From assembly GCA_003132905.1 (NCBI GenBank), contig PKZC01000378.1:1518-34993 (forward strand): DNA of 33,476 nucleotides, written 5' to 3'. Under the pieces are notes generated by a model. The model saw nothing but the letters and a program-made list of their open reading frames with translations, had not been told where the DNA came from and did not search any database. The position numbers and the translations under genes were made by a program. Shown here in pieces: positions 1 to 8,445 of this stretch. Source of the DNA: Bryobacterales bacterium. GTDB lineage: Bacteria; Acidobacteriota; Terriglobia; Bryobacterales; Bryobacteraceae. Positions within the stretch are counted from its first letter, which is position 1, and each line of letters opens with the position of its first letter.

Positions 1-27
1 AGCATACTGGCGTTGTATCATAAGGCC

Positions 28-732
28 ATGGGGCAGCGTTGGACCCTCATCACCGGCCTGATTTTCATTACTGCCGCCACTGCGCTCCCGCACGACATCA
101 TCACCACTCCCATTACCTGGGATCGCGAAATCTCGCGCATCGTTTACGAACGCTGTGCCTCCTGCCATCATGACGGCGGTCAGGCATTCTCGCTGATGAC
201 CTACGCCGAGGCTCGCCCTTGGGCGGTCGCCATCAAAGAAGAAGTGCTGGAACGCCGCATGCCTCCCTGGGGCGCGGTCAAAGGATTCGGCGATTTTCGC
301 AACGACAAGGCGCTGACGCCAGAGCAATTGGAACTCATCACTAGTTGGGTGGGTGGCGGCGTTCCGGAAGGCGAAGCGAAGGATCTAGCGCCCGATCCTA
401 AATTGGACCAGCAGCCGCCGGATGTTCCTTCACACGGGGTAATCACGGTCAGCGGCGAGTTTCAGCTGCGCAAGGATTTTTCCCTGGACGGGCTGTTGCC
501 CAAAAACGTGCCAGACGAAGCAGCATTTCAGATCACAGCCGAGTTGCCCGACGGAAGCATTGAGCCGCTCTTATGGTTCGAACATTACCAAACCAAGTTC
601 GCCCATCCGTTCCTTTATCGCAGTGCCATTGATTTGCCGGCCGGCACGAAGATTCACGGCGTTCCGGCGGGCTCAACCGTGCTGCTTCTGCCCGCTGCTC
701 CCGCTACAACGACGGCTACTCGAGTTCCTTAA
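28..732 (+). CDS. exported c-type cytochrome domain protein
   Basis: The 234-residue product starts with a Sec-type signal peptide (hydrophobic ITGLIFITAATALP). A c-type heme site CASCH follows at residues 43-47. About 30 residues later comes MPPW, a segment common in acidobacterial cytochromes of this type; its Met78 could be the axial ligand (inference). The C-terminal half is probably beta-rich and lacks a second heme motif. It is presumably a periplasmic electron carrier or redox sensor; the partner is unknown. I chose ATG 28 because the signal peptide begins there. The frame is open to the left window edge through TTG 13, so a longer start cannot be excluded. The 3' end overlaps the convergent HMBD gene by 17 bp. 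Confidence 0.72.
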   Translation: MGQRWTLITGLIFITAATALPHDIITTPITWDREISRIVYERCASCHHDGGQAFSLMTYAEARPWAVAIKEEVLERRMPPWGAVKGFGDFRNDKALTPEQLELITSWVGGGVPEGEAKDLAPDPKLDQQPPDVPSHGVITVSGEFQLRKDFSLDGLLPKNVPDEAAFQITAELPDGSIEPLLWFEHYQTKFAHPFLYRSAIDLPAGTKIHGVPAGSTVLLLPAAPATTTATRVP

Positions 733-1579
733 CCGGAATATCGAAATGGGCGGTGTTCACCACGCCCTTGCGCTGGAACTGCACCCACACGCGATAGGTG
801 CGCGCACGCGGAAAATCGAGACTGAATTGGATTTGCGGACCGCCATCGGCGATGAACGGATGCGTGTGGATTAAGTCAATCAAGTCGTCACTAGCGGCCA
901 GCATATGCGCCCACGCGCCGATATATTTTTCGAGGCCATCGGCCGGCGCTAGCCGAAAATAGATCTGCGTCTTCTGCGCGGCGATGGGCTGCGGCGGATC
1001 GGTGGTCATTTCCACCTGCATATTCTCCATTTGCTTGGCCGAATAATCGCGCGGAAGTGACGCCGGGGGCGGGGGCGTTCCCTGGACAAACACGGTCTTC
1101 GCGATCAGCTGGGGCGTTGCTCCATCCGGATAAAAATCGCCCAGCACGCGATACATGCCGGGCTTCGGAAACGCAAGGTTATAGAGGAAATCGCCATCCG
1201 GTTGGAACACAGGATGGTCGTGCAAGAAAAATTGCAAATCCTGGCTCACCACAAACATGTGGAACAGCTTCTCGTGGACGATCTGGAAATCTTTTACCGG
1301 CCGATCCTTCCAGGGATCATGCACGCTGAACTTCAGTTGCTCGGGCTGGTTGGGCTTCACCGCTCGCGGCGTGACCGTGAGGTCGAGATGGAACTCCACC
1401 GGCTCTGGGATGCCTTCGCGCAACTTCATGCCGCAGCGTCTGCAATTGCCGGGCTGGTTGGAGCGGACATCCGGGTCCATGGGGCAGATGAAAACTTTGT
1501 CTTGCCCCCACAAAAGACTTGGCGCCCAAAGAAAACCGAAAACCAATAACAGCAAGAGAACACGGCCTGCTGTATACAT
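716..1579 (-). CDS. exported HMBD metal-binding protein with duplicated His module
   Basis: The 287-residue protein has a signal peptide (cleavage near residue 25). A heavy-metal-binding domain follows at residues 32-51 (CPMDP... CRRCGM; Cys32, Cys46, Cys49), as found on copper and efflux proteins. The rest holds two related modules. Each has an HM pair, S-x-D-L, HxHP and a later YRV: residues 107-145 (His107/Met108, His120, His122) and 225-263 (His225/Met226, His238, His240). The spacing from HM to HxHP is identical, so they look like an internal duplication of an Ig-like domain. A periplasmic role in copper binding or homeostasis is inferred. It is the last gene of a minus-strand run, 21 bp after the hydrolase stop. 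Confidence 0.75.
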   Translation of the reverse strand: MYTAGRVLLLLLVFGFLWAPSLLWGQDKVFICPMDPDVRSNQPGNCRRCGMKLREGIPEPVEFHLDLTVTPRAVKPNQPEQLKFSVHDPWKDRPVKDFQIVHEKLFHMFVVSQDLQFFLHDHPVFQPDGDFLYNLAFPKPGMYRVLGDFYPDGATPQLIAKTVFVQGTPPPPASLPRDYSAKQMENMQVEMTTDPPQPIAAQKTQIYFRLAPADGLEKYIGAWAHMLAASDDLIDLIHTHPFIADGGPQIQFSLDFPRARTYRVWVQFQRKGVVNTAHFDIPVKELE

Positions 1580-1600
1580 GCCTTGATAGTAACCTATCCT

Positions 1601-2530
1601 CTACTTGGCGGGGGTTCCCAAATGAGCCACGAACCAGTCCCTGGCCGCGCTGCTGGACACTTCGAACTCGTCCACATACGGCGCGAAATGTCCGCCCGAG
1701 AGCAGCACCAGTTTCTTCGGCTCGAGCGCCCGATTATAGGCCTCCAGCTGTAAATCCGTGCACGTAATGAAATCCTGCAGCCCGATGATCATTTGCAGAG
1801 GAGTTGGGCTGATGTAAGGCACGTAAATGCCGGGCTCGTATCCTCGGGCGAACTCCATGCTTCGCAACGTAACTTCGTTTCGCCAGTTCGGGGCATCCTT
1901 GGTGGCGCTGAGGAAATAATCGCGCGATTCACCGGTTGGATAGAGCGGATTCTGGGACGCCTCGCCTATCATCTCCGACGCCTCGCCAACCAGGGGACGC
2001 ATCGCGGGAGCTTCACCCTGCATGCGGCGCGCACGGTCATCCGCGAACGCCTGGGTGATCGCTTCCACTTTATCCATCGGGACGCGGCGCAACCCACTCT
2101 GGTGACCGCTGATGGTTGGCACCTGCACCGATACGCATTTCACGCGGCGGTCGGTAGCCGCCACCATCAGGCAATGCCCGCCGCTGTAACTGCTGCCCCA
2201 AATGCCAACACGCCCGGAGTCAATCCCGGGGAGCGTGCTGGTATACGTAATGGCGTGCCGGTAATCCTCGGCTTGCTGCCACGGATTTAGCTCCTGGCGG
2301 GGTAAGCCGTCGCTAGCGCCCAGATTCCGAAAATCAAAGAGGAGAACCGCCAGCCCCGCGCCCGCGAACGTCTCCGCATAATTGGGGAGATCCATCTCCT
2401 TCACGCACGAGAACCCGCCCGCCATAACCACCACCGGCAGCGGGTCCGCCGCGCTTTCGGGCCGATACAACCAGCCGCGGATTGCACTTCCGTCCGCGTT
2501 GAACTCTACATCATGACGACGATAATTCAA
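1601..2530 (-). CDS. alpha/beta hydrolase, S15/CocE-like
   Basis: The 309-residue cytosolic alpha/beta hydrolase carries the nucleophile elbow GSSYSG (Ser114). This matches the GxSYxG form of the X-Pro dipeptidyl-peptidase/CocE group. An acid near residue 253 (QDF) and a His near 281 (GGHF) could complete the triad. VMAGGF at 36-40 may provide the oxyanion hole. Family members cleave esters or peptides; the substrate cannot be read from sequence. The ATG start follows the NIPSNAP stop by 9 bp, so the two are probably co-transcribed. The HMBD gene follows after 21 bp. Confidence 0.8.
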   Translation of the reverse strand: MNYRRHDVEFNADGSAIRGWLYRPESAADPLPVVVMAGGFSCVKEMDLPNYAETFAGAGLAVLLFDFRNLGASDGLPRQELNPWQQAEDYRHAITYTSTLPGIDSGRVGIWGSSYSGGHCLMVAATDRRVKCVSVQVPTISGHQSGLRRVPMDKVEAITQAFADDRARRMQGEAPAMRPLVGEASEMIGEASQNPLYPTGESRDYFLSATKDAPNWRNEVTLRSMEFARGYEPGIYVPYISPTPLQMIIGLQDFITCTDLQLEAYNRALEPKKLVLLSGGHFAPYVDEFEVSSSAARDWFVAHLGTPAK

Positions 2531-2539
2531 TTACCGGCT

Positions 2540-2995
2540 CTACTTCAGCGGCGAGAAGTCAGTGGGATCCATATAGGTGGAATCCACTTTTTCTACCAGC
2601 TTTGCGTCACCCTGCTGCGACTTGATCATCTCCTGGAACGCCGGGTCGGCCTGGAATGCGGCCCAGTGCTTCTTCGCCTCCTCCCGGTTGGGATGAGCCA
2701 GGATGTAGATGAACGTATTGTCCGACGCGGGCGCATCCACGGGCGCCCAATAACCCACAGCCTGCAGATCGTGCTTGGCGAACCACTTGGTGACCTTATC
2801 GCGAAATTCCGCCTGCAAAGCGGTAGCCTTGCCCGGCACCGTGTGATAGATGCGCAGCTCGAATACGCGATTGCTATCGGCCCGAACCTGGTTCAAGCGA
2901 ACTAAACGAGCAGTTAATAACGATCCAGCGGCGAAGGAAATCAGCGCGATGACGCAAACGGTCCATCCTTTGAGTGTCCAGCGGTTGAGTGTCAT
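2540..2995 (-). CDS. membrane-anchored NIPSNAP family protein
   Basis: The 151-residue protein has an N-terminal membrane segment or signal anchor (VCVIALISFAAGSLL). A single NIPSNAP domain follows: it opens with FELRIYHTVPGK, has a central FIYILAHPNREEA stretch and ends in WAAFQADPAFQ. NIPSNAP domains adopt a dimeric alpha/beta-barrel (ABM-like) fold, and most bacterial members have no assigned reaction. I chose ATG 2995 because the signal-like segment starts there; an upstream extension to 3097 is not hydrophobic and looks non-coding. It is the first gene of a three-gene minus-strand run. The exported two-domain protein at 20231 may share this fold. Confidence 0.75.
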   Translation of the reverse strand: MTLNRWTLKGWTVCVIALISFAAGSLLTARLVRLNQVRADSNRVFELRIYHTVPGKATALQAEFRDKVTKWFAKHDLQAVGYWAPVDAPASDNTFIYILAHPNREEAKKHWAAFQADPAFQEMIKSQQGDAKLVEKVDSTYMDPTDFSPLK

Positions 2996-3032
2996 GGCTA
3001 GCGATGCTATCAGACACTCTGGCGATCGGTCA

Positions 3033-3056
3033 ACAAGCGAGGACACAAGCGAGGAC
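3033..3056. repeat. 12-bp perfect tandem duplication
   Basis: ACAAGCGAGGAC occurs twice in a row in the divergent intergenic region between the NIPSNAP gene and hpnH. The rest of this 180-bp gap holds a TACAAT hexamer at 3152-3157 that could be a -10 box for hpnH, but no -35 element sits at a normal distance. Confidence 0.6.
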
Positions 3057-3179
3057 CGCAACGCGATCGCCCCCCAGTCCCAACTGGCCAATCCCAAACC
3101 GCCAACCCCTAGTCCCTAGTGCTCCCCTACCGCTTTCCGCTCCAGCATGGCTACAATGGTGCTTTAGGTCTGCTCACTT

Positions 3180-4307
3180 ATGCCCGTTCCAGTCTCCCAA
3201 ATGTGGACCGTAGCAACCTACGTCCTCAAGCAGCGTCTGAAGCGCCGCGAGCGTTACCCGCTGGTCCTGATGCTGGAGCCGCTGTTCCGCTGCAACCTGG
3301 CTTGCGCGGGCTGCGGCAAGATCCAGTATCCGGCCCATATTCTTAAGAAAAACCTTTCACCCGAAGAATGTTTCAAGGCCGTGGATGAGTGCGGCGCGCC
3401 GATGGTTTCGATTCCCGGCGGTGAACCGCTGATGCATCCGGAAATCGACAAGATCGTCGAGGGCCTGGTGGCGCGCAAGAAGTACATTTACCTTTGCACC
3501 AACGCGCTGCTGCTCAAGGAAAAGCTGTCGCTCTTCAAGCCGAGCAAGTACCTGACATTTTCCGTCCACCTGGACGGCCAGCGCGAGCATCACGATTTCT
3601 CGGTGTGTCGCGAAGGCGGTTATGAGATCGCCGTCGAAGCCGTTCGCGAAGCGGTGCAAGCCGGCTTCCGCGTCACCACCAACAGCACGCTGTTTGATGG
3701 CGTGGATCCACAAAGCGTCCGGGCGTTCTTCGACGAAATGATGGATCTGGGCGTCGAGGGAATCATGGTTGCTCCGGGCTATTCTTACGACAAAGCGCCC
3801 GACCAGCAGCATTTCATGGGACGCGCACGCACGCGCCGCACCTTCAAAGCGATCCTTTCGAATCGCAAGAAGAAATGGCAGTTCAATCAGTCGCCGTTGT
3901 ATCTGGAATTTCTCATGGGCAAGCGCCAATACAATTGCACGCCCTGGGGCATGCCAACTTACAACCTGTTCGGATGGCAGAAGCCTTGTTACTTGCTGCA
4001 GGATGGCTATGCCGACACTTTCGCCGAGTTGATGGAAACCACCGCTTGGGATCAATACGGAAACCAATCAGGAAATCCGAAGTGCGCCAATTGCATGGTG
4101 CATTGCGGGTTTGAGCCATCGGCTGTTCACGACGGGTTTTCTTCTCTGCGCGGCTTCGCGGCGATGGCGCGTTCGTATCTGTTCACCGCCTACCCCGATC
4201 AAGACGCCGAGCGCCTGCTGCAAGAGCCGGTGAAGCCGGTTCACGCGCACAATCCTTTTGTGAATATTCAGCTGGAAACACCAGCCAGCGAAACCCAGCA
4301 AGCATGA
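3180..4307 (+). CDS. hpnH: hopanoid biosynthesis radical SAM protein HpnH
   Basis: The 375-residue protein is a close match to HpnH, which joins a 5'-deoxyadenosyl radical to diploptene to make adenosylhopane, the first step towards C35 hopanoids. The radical SAM cluster motif CxxxCxxC is at Cys38, Cys42 and Cys45 (CNLACAGC). A GGEP motif for SAM binding follows. A Cys-rich C-terminal part (KCANCMVHC) is typical of the family. The length is as expected. The start is ATG 3180; upstream only a weak TAGG is seen. The next gene overlaps its stop by 4 bp (ATGA). No other hopanoid gene (shc, hpnG) lies in the window, so the pathway is split elsewhere. Confidence 0.93.
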   Translation: MPVPVSQMWTVATYVLKQRLKRRERYPLVLMLEPLFRCNLACAGCGKIQYPAHILKKNLSPEECFKAVDECGAPMVSIPGGEPLMHPEIDKIVEGLVARKKYIYLCTNALLLKEKLSLFKPSKYLTFSVHLDGQREHHDFSVCREGGYEIAVEAVREAVQAGFRVTTNSTLFDGVDPQSVRAFFDEMMDLGVEGIMVAPGYSYDKAPDQQHFMGRARTRRTFKAILSNRKKKWQFNQSPLYLEFLMGKRQYNCTPWGMPTYNLFGWQKPCYLLQDGYADTFAELMETTAWDQYGNQSGNPKCANCMVHCGFEPSAVHDGFSSLRGFAAMARSYLFTAYPDQDAERLLQEPVKPVHAHNPFVNIQLETPASETQQA

Positions 4308-4729
4308 GCGAGCCGGAAATCAGTAAGATTGCCAATCCCGAAATTCTTGAGGTAGTCCCCGGCTTCTCGCACGATCAACTCGAAGGTTGGATTCCGCAGC
4401 TCGCCACCGAAGAGGAGATTCGCGGCGCGCTCGAAAAGGCCTTCGACTATCGCGGTGATGTCACCATCACGCTCAAGAACGGCACGCAGGTGGAAGGATA
4501 CATCTTCGACCGGCAAAACGGCGCGACACTGGCCGATTCGCGCGTTCGGGTGTTTCCCAAGAACTACAACTCGAAGCTCTCGATTCCTTATTCGGAAATC
4601 CAGGCGCTGGCATTCACCGGACGGGACACAGCTGCGGGTAAAAGCTGGGAAGCCTGGTTGCGAAAATATTGGGAGAAGAAGACCGCCGGTGAGCACAACA
4701 TCCAGCGTGACCCCGAGGCCCTTGAATAA
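4304..4729 (+). CDS. conserved hypothetical, possible Sm-like fold, coupled to hpnH
   Basis: The 141-residue soluble protein overlaps the hpnH stop by 4 bp (ATGA), so translation is probably coupled. The N-terminal 45 residues are acidic and probably helical. The middle reads [18 protein letters not shown], a strand-turn-strand pattern resembling the first Sm/LSm motif, followed by [13 protein letters not shown] as a further strand pair. The C-terminus is charged and Trp-rich ([14 protein letters not shown]). There is no signal peptide or membrane segment. I do not recognise a named family; the Sm-like fold is inference from the pattern. The coupling suggests a role tied to HpnH or membrane lipids, but that is guilt by association only. 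Confidence 0.75.
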   Translation: MSEPEISKIANPEILEVVPGFSHDQLEGWIPQLATEEEIRGALEKAFDYRGDVTITLKNGTQVEGYIFDRQNGATLADSRVRVFPKNYNSKLSIPYSEIQALAFTGRDTAAGKSWEAWLRKYWEKKTAGEHNIQRDPEALE

Positions 4730-4733
4730 TCAC

Positions 4734-4739
4734 GGAGGT
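4734..4739 (+). promoter_or_regulatory. Shine-Dalgarno GGAGGT for the MBL-fold hydrolase
   Basis: A full GGAGGT lies 5 nt before ATA 4745. The first conventional start in that frame is GTG 4760, 20 nt away, which is too far for this site. No ATG, GTG or TTG lies in frame between the upstream TAA (4727-4729) and 4760. The site therefore argues for a non-canonical start. Confidence 0.7.
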
Positions 4740-4744
4740 TCATC

Positions 4745-5521
4745 ATAGTCCAAGTCTGCGTGCTCGCCAGCAGTAGTTCGGGAAACTCCACCTTCATCCG
4801 CACCGAAAATACGCGCATCCTCGTCGACGCCGGCCTGAGCAGGCGCGACATTCTGGCCCGGCTGGCCCTTATCAATGAAGACGCCGAAAAGCTGGACGCA
4901 ATCCTGATCACGCACGAGCATTCCGATCATGTGAGCGGCCTGGTGGCGCTCGCGCGCCTGCTCAACGTGCCGATCTTCATCACCCGCCTCACCGCTCCCG
5001 CCATTCCTTGGGGCGAGTTCACGCCGCGCTTAGATTGTTTCCAGGCCGGGACAACGTTTTGCGTCGGCGATATCGAAATCGACAGCTTTACTATTCCGCA
5101 TGACGCCATCGATCCGGTAGGTTTCTGTTTTCGCACCCAGGGAATTAAGGTGGGCCTGGTGACGGACTTGGGCTACGTGACCGATTCCATCAAGTTCCAC
5201 CTGCGCGGCGCGCACTTGTTGGTGCTCGAATCCAATCACGATCTGGAAATGCTAAAAGTTGGGCCGTATCCTTGGTCCGTGAAACAGCGGGTCATGGGCC
5301 GCAATGGTCATCTCTCAAACGACGTGGTTTGCGATTTCATACGCTCCGATCTCGATTCATCCATCAACACCCTGGTGCTGGGACACTTGAGCGAGCACAA
5401 CAATCATCCCGAGATTGTGCGCAATCAAGCCCATCGCGCGTTGGATGGCGCACGCCGCGCGCTATTCACCCGCCTGGTGGTGGCCGAGCCGAAACAGCAA
5501 TCCGAGGTCTTTACTTACTAA
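4745..5521 (+). CDS. YycJ-like metallo-beta-lactamase-fold hydrolase, apparent AUA start
   Basis: This is a metallo-beta-lactamase-fold hydrolase of the YycJ (WalJ) type. Family members are small cytosolic metal-dependent nuclease-like enzymes. The N-terminal VLASSSSGNST block is typical, and the metal motif THEHSDH (His57, His59, Asp61, His62 from the 4745 start) is intact. Later ligands are VTDLG and GHLSEHNN. The length of about 258 residues is normal. I placed the start at ATA 4745 because of the GGAGGT 5 nt upstream and because the preceding residues (VQVC) fit the first strand. GTG 4760 is the first conventional codon and would remove most of that strand. The stop abuts the purB ATG. 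Confidence 0.85.
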   Translation: MVQVCVLASSSSGNSTFIRTENTRILVDAGLSRRDILARLALINEDAEKLDAILITHEHSDHVSGLVALARLLNVPIFITRLTAPAIPWGEFTPRLDCFQAGTTFCVGDIEIDSFTIPHDAIDPVGFCFRTQGIKVGLVTDLGYVTDSIKFHLRGAHLLVLESNHDLEMLKVGPYPWSVKQRVMGRNGHLSNDVVCDFIRSDLDSSINTLVLGHLSEHNNHPEIVRNQAHRALDGARRALFTRLVVAEPKQQSEVFTY

Positions 5522-6832
5522 ATGATCGACCGCTACACCCGCCCGGAGATGGCCAACATCTGGAGCGAGGAGAACAAGTACCGGCAGTGGCTGGAAGTGG
5601 AACTCGCGGCATCGGAAGCGCTTGCTGAAACCAACGATGTGCCTCCCGAGGCTGCACGTCTGCTTCGCAAACATGCCAGCTTCGATCTCAAACGAATCCA
5701 CGAGATCGAGCGCGTGGTAAAGCATGACGTCATCGCGTTCACCACTGCGGTGTCAGAAAGCCTGGCTGCGGCCGGCGAGCCGGAAGCGTCGCGATGGCTG
5801 CACTACGGGCTGACGTCCAATGACGTGGTCGATACCGCGCAGGCGTTGATGGTGCGCAGTGCGTCCGACCTGATTCTCAAAGGAATCGGCCAACTCGCGG
5901 AGGTTTTGAAGGCGCGCGCGTTCGAATTTAAAGACACGGTGCAAATTGGAAGAACGCACGGCATGCACGCCGAGCCAATCACTTTTGGATTGAAACTTGC
6001 GCTCTGGTACGACGAAGTCCGGCGCAATCTTGCGCGCTTTTCCGCCGCCGCGGAGGATATGCGAGTGGGAAAAATCTCGGGCGCCGTGGGAACTTTCGGG
6101 CACATCGGTCCGCAGGCGGAGGAACGCATCTGCCAGCGTCTGGGACTGCGGCCGGCGGCGATCGCCTCGCAGGTTGTCTCGCGCGACCGGCATGCCAACT
6201 ACATCGCCACATTGGCCCTGGTCGCGGCCACGCTTGAAAAGATCGCGCTCGAGATCCGCCATTTGCAGCGCACCGAAGTTCGGGAAGTGGAGGAGCCGTT
6301 CGCCCAGGGGCAAAAGGGCTCGTCGGCGATGCCCCACAAGCGGAATCCGGTGAGCTGTGAACAGATTTGCGGCCTGGCGCGGGTGGTTCGTGGAAACATC
6401 CAGCCGGCTTTCGAAAATATCGCACTGTGGCACGAGCGCGACATTTCCCATTCCTCAGTGGAGCGCGTTATTCTGCCGGACACGACCATTGCCGTCGATT
6501 ACATGCTGTCCCGAACGGTTTGGCTGATTTCCGGCCTGCGTGTATCCGCCAAGCGCATGAAGCGCAACCTGGATCTGACCCGAGGCTTGGTTTTCTCTGG
6601 GCAGCTCCTACTGGACCTGTCTGCAGCCGGTATGTTACGTGAGGAAGCTTACAGACTGGTCCAGGAATACGCCATGCAGGCCTGGGAGGGGGATGGCGAT
6701 TTCCGCGTTGCAGTCCAAGCCGACCCCATCGTGAGCCGGCATCTCACCGCCGAGGCCTTAGAGGAAACGTTCTCTGTTTCCAGGCAGTTACGCAACATTG
6801 ACCAGATCTTCCAGCGCGTCTTCGCTCAGTAA
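5522..6832 (+). CDS. purB: adenylosuccinate lyase
   Basis: The 436-residue protein is adenylosuccinate lyase of the fumarase/aspartase superfamily. It releases fumarate from SAICAR and from adenylosuccinate in purine synthesis. It shows TSND at 98-101, GRTHG with His146, and the superfamily signature SSAMPHKRNP at 267-276. The length fits the short bacterial type (about 430). The ATG follows the upstream TAA with no gap, so it probably relies on coupled translation. It ends the hpnH-led plus-strand run. Confidence 0.96.
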   Translation: MIDRYTRPEMANIWSEENKYRQWLEVELAASEALAETNDVPPEAARLLRKHASFDLKRIHEIERVVKHDVIAFTTAVSESLAAAGEPEASRWLHYGLTSNDVVDTAQALMVRSASDLILKGIGQLAEVLKARAFEFKDTVQIGRTHGMHAEPITFGLKLALWYDEVRRNLARFSAAAEDMRVGKISGAVGTFGHIGPQAEERICQRLGLRPAAIASQVVSRDRHANYIATLALVAATLEKIALEIRHLQRTEVREVEEPFAQGQKGSSAMPHKRNPVSCEQICGLARVVRGNIQPAFENIALWHERDISHSSVERVILPDTTIAVDYMLSRTVWLISGLRVSAKRMKRNLDLTRGLVFSGQLLLDLSAAGMLREEAYRLVQEYAMQAWEGDGDFRVAVQADPIVSRHLTAEALEETFSVSRQLRNIDQIFQRVFAQ

Positions 6833-6917
6833 GGTCCTCAGGTACCCTAAATCTGTGCTTCCATTTCCGCAGGGATCGATTAGACTATTACCTAGGAGCG
6901 CACAGCGCGGACGCCGA

Positions 6918-7364
6918 ATGAAAATAATGAGCGAAACTGATCGGTGCATGGATTTTGAGCTCGCTCGAGTGTTATTGGTGGACGACGATCCTACCTCCCG
7001 CCTAACCCTGCAAACGGTCCTCGAAGCCAGCGGATATCATGTAGATTCAGCAGCTTCCGCCGCCGAAGCGGTCGGCAAACTGGACGAGCAAGAATATCAG
7101 TTAGTCCTGAGCGACCTACAGATGGAGTCGCCCGAAGCTGGTCTCAAGGTGCTGGCGCACGCCCGTATGATGGCTTACAAACCGGCCACGGCTATCGTAA
7201 CCACCTACCAGACCGCCAAGCCCCACACCCCCACACTCCAGAAGCAGGTGCGGATGCTGATCAAGCCGGAAGATGTCCCCGGATTGCTGGCGAAAGTGGC
7301 CAACCTGATCAGCGAACGCGCCGCCCGCAAAGTCCAGCGTGAAATGCGTCACGCTACCAGCTAA
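6918..7364 (+). CDS. stand-alone response regulator receiver protein
   Basis: The 148-residue protein is a single CheY-like receiver. The acidic pocket is Asp22-24, the phosphoacceptor Asp66 (VLSDLQ), the switch Thr95/96 (IVTTYQ) and the conserved Lys116 (MLIKPED). There is no output domain; the C-terminus is a short basic helix. Its cognate kinase is not in the window. I chose ATG 6918; ATG 6927 and ATG 6948 also keep the domain whole. Reading further upstream would run into purB with no family-like residues. The 85-bp gap after purB contains AGGAG at 6894, too far from ATG 6918 for normal use, and no clear promoter. Confidence 0.85.
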   Translation: MKIMSETDRCMDFELARVLLVDDDPTSRLTLQTVLEASGYHVDSAASAAEAVGKLDEQEYQLVLSDLQMESPEAGLKVLAHARMMAYKPATAIVTTYQTAKPHTPTLQKQVRMLIKPEDVPGLLAKVANLISERAARKVQREMRHATS

Positions 7365-7373
7365 AGAACGCTC

Positions 7374-7823
7374 ATGTCAGGCGTGCGGCCTGCGGTCCTG
7401 ATCGCGCTCACCGTCAGCGCAATTTCCTACGCCTCGCCCCCATGCACGGTAACACCACCGCCGAGTCACGTCTTTGTCCGCCTCCGCCCTACGAGCTCGG
7501 ATGATTTCTGGACCATCCTTCCGAACAACGGAGTTTGAGAGACGCGCCACGATAAGACCACCTACGATCGGCGGAAGATCTTTTGGTTCAGCAAGGCTTA
7601 TTGGTGGCTATCACAGCAGGAATCGGATTTGAGAGTCGAGGCCAGGAAGCTCGACGGCGATAATGAATCGGTGCATGTTGCATGGGCGACCAACGCGTAC
7701 ATTCCTGAGCATCAAACCTCGGCCATGCTCAATTCAATCGAGTTTCCCTCCACCGGTTGCTGGGAAATTTCCATCCGGTGGCACGCTCACGAGTTGAAGT
7801 TCGTTGTCTGGGTGACTCCGTAA
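7374..7823 (+). pseudogene. secreted 'TGCWE' family gene interrupted by one in-frame TGA
   Basis: From ATG 7374 a signal peptide (VLIALTVSAISYA) leads into a short secreted protein. It stops at TGA 7536-7538 after FWTILPNNGV. The same frame then continues without another stop to TAA 7823. The remainder reads like the second half of the same protein: KIFWF...YWW, then ARKLDG, then FPSTGCWEISI and a final FVVWV. That order matches a small secreted family I recall from Acidobacteria, with a Trp usually following the GV at the break. One G-to-A change (TGG to TGA) would explain it. It could be a young pseudogene, a read-through site or a sequencing error. The 3' end overlaps the convergent hydrolase by 37 bp. 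Confidence 0.75.
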
Positions 7824-8431
7824 ACCGCTTCTTCAAATTGATCTAACGCGTCGGCAAAGAAATGGTCCGCAGCGGCCACCCATATCAATTCTTTAGGCTC
7901 CGGAAGCGCGTCGAAATACGCCTCCATGGCTGGGATGGCGCAGAATTGGTCGTTCTTGCTCACGATGAAAACCTTAGGGAGCGGACATTGTCCGAGGGCT
8001 TGGCTATCGGACAAGTTGGCCGGGAACCCGACGGCAATCACCTGGGTGGCACCGCCTGTTTCGCAACCAAGCTTCAGCACAATCCGCGATCCGAACGAAA
8101 AACCGGCCAGTGAAAAAGGCAGACCCGGGTAGCGCGACCGCAACACGGCCAGCGCGGCACGGGCGTCCTCCACTTCACCGACGGCATTGTCGTATTTGCC
8201 TTCGCTTAGATTGACGCCGCGATAGTTAAATCGCAGCACCACGGCTCCCGCCCGGCGCAACCCGCGCGCAATCCGATAGACCACTTTGTTATGCATGGTG
8301 CCGCCGAATTGCGGATGCGGATGGCAAACCAACACTGCCCGGTTGGGGTCTTGATCCTCGGGTTCTTCGAGCAGCGCCTCCAATTTTCCGGCGGGTCCAT
8401 CTATGAACAGACTCTCGATGCGTCGCGGCAT
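7787..8431 (-). CDS. alpha/beta hydrolase, COG2945 type
   Basis: The 214-residue cytosolic hydrolase has the diagnostic CHPHPQFGGTMHNKVV segment (36-51) and the nucleophile elbow GFSFGS (Ser112). The likely acid and base are Asp161 (KNDQF) and His190 (ADHFF). FNYRGVNLSEG at 68-78 is also typical. Family members are small serine hydrolases of unknown substrate. It is the last gene of the minus-strand run that starts with rpe, 14 bp after the yajQ stop. Its last 37 bp lie over the end of the broken secreted-protein gene. Confidence 0.85.
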   Translation of the reverse strand: MPRRIESLFIDGPAGKLEALLEEPEDQDPNRAVLVCHPHPQFGGTMHNKVVYRIARGLRRAGAVVLRFNYRGVNLSEGKYDNAVGEVEDARAALAVLRSRYPGLPFSLAGFSFGSRIVLKLGCETGGATQVIAVGFPANLSDSQALGQCPLPKVFIVSKNDQFCAIPAMEAYFDALPEPKELIWVAAADHFFADALDQFEEAVYGVTQTTNFNS

Positions 8432-8445
8432 TATGTAAGACTGGC

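Noticed and set aside
3129..3157. Possible promoter for hpnH with -10 TACAAT
   Set aside because: The hexamer is good, but nothing like a -35 box lies 15-19 bp upstream, so it is not listed as a promoter.
3357..4067. 236-codon minus-strand frame opposite hpnH
   Set aside because: It lies wholly inside hpnH, whose radical SAM motifs are clear; the antisense product has no recognisable domain.
5753..6451. 232-codon minus-strand frame opposite purB
   Set aside because: It is a shadow of purB with His/Arg-rich composition and no ribosome site.
7536..7538. TGA as selenocysteine or a reassigned codon
   Set aside because: TGA ends other genes here (yet no SECIS-like hairpin was seen after it), and the family pattern suggests Trp, not Cys or Sec, at this place.
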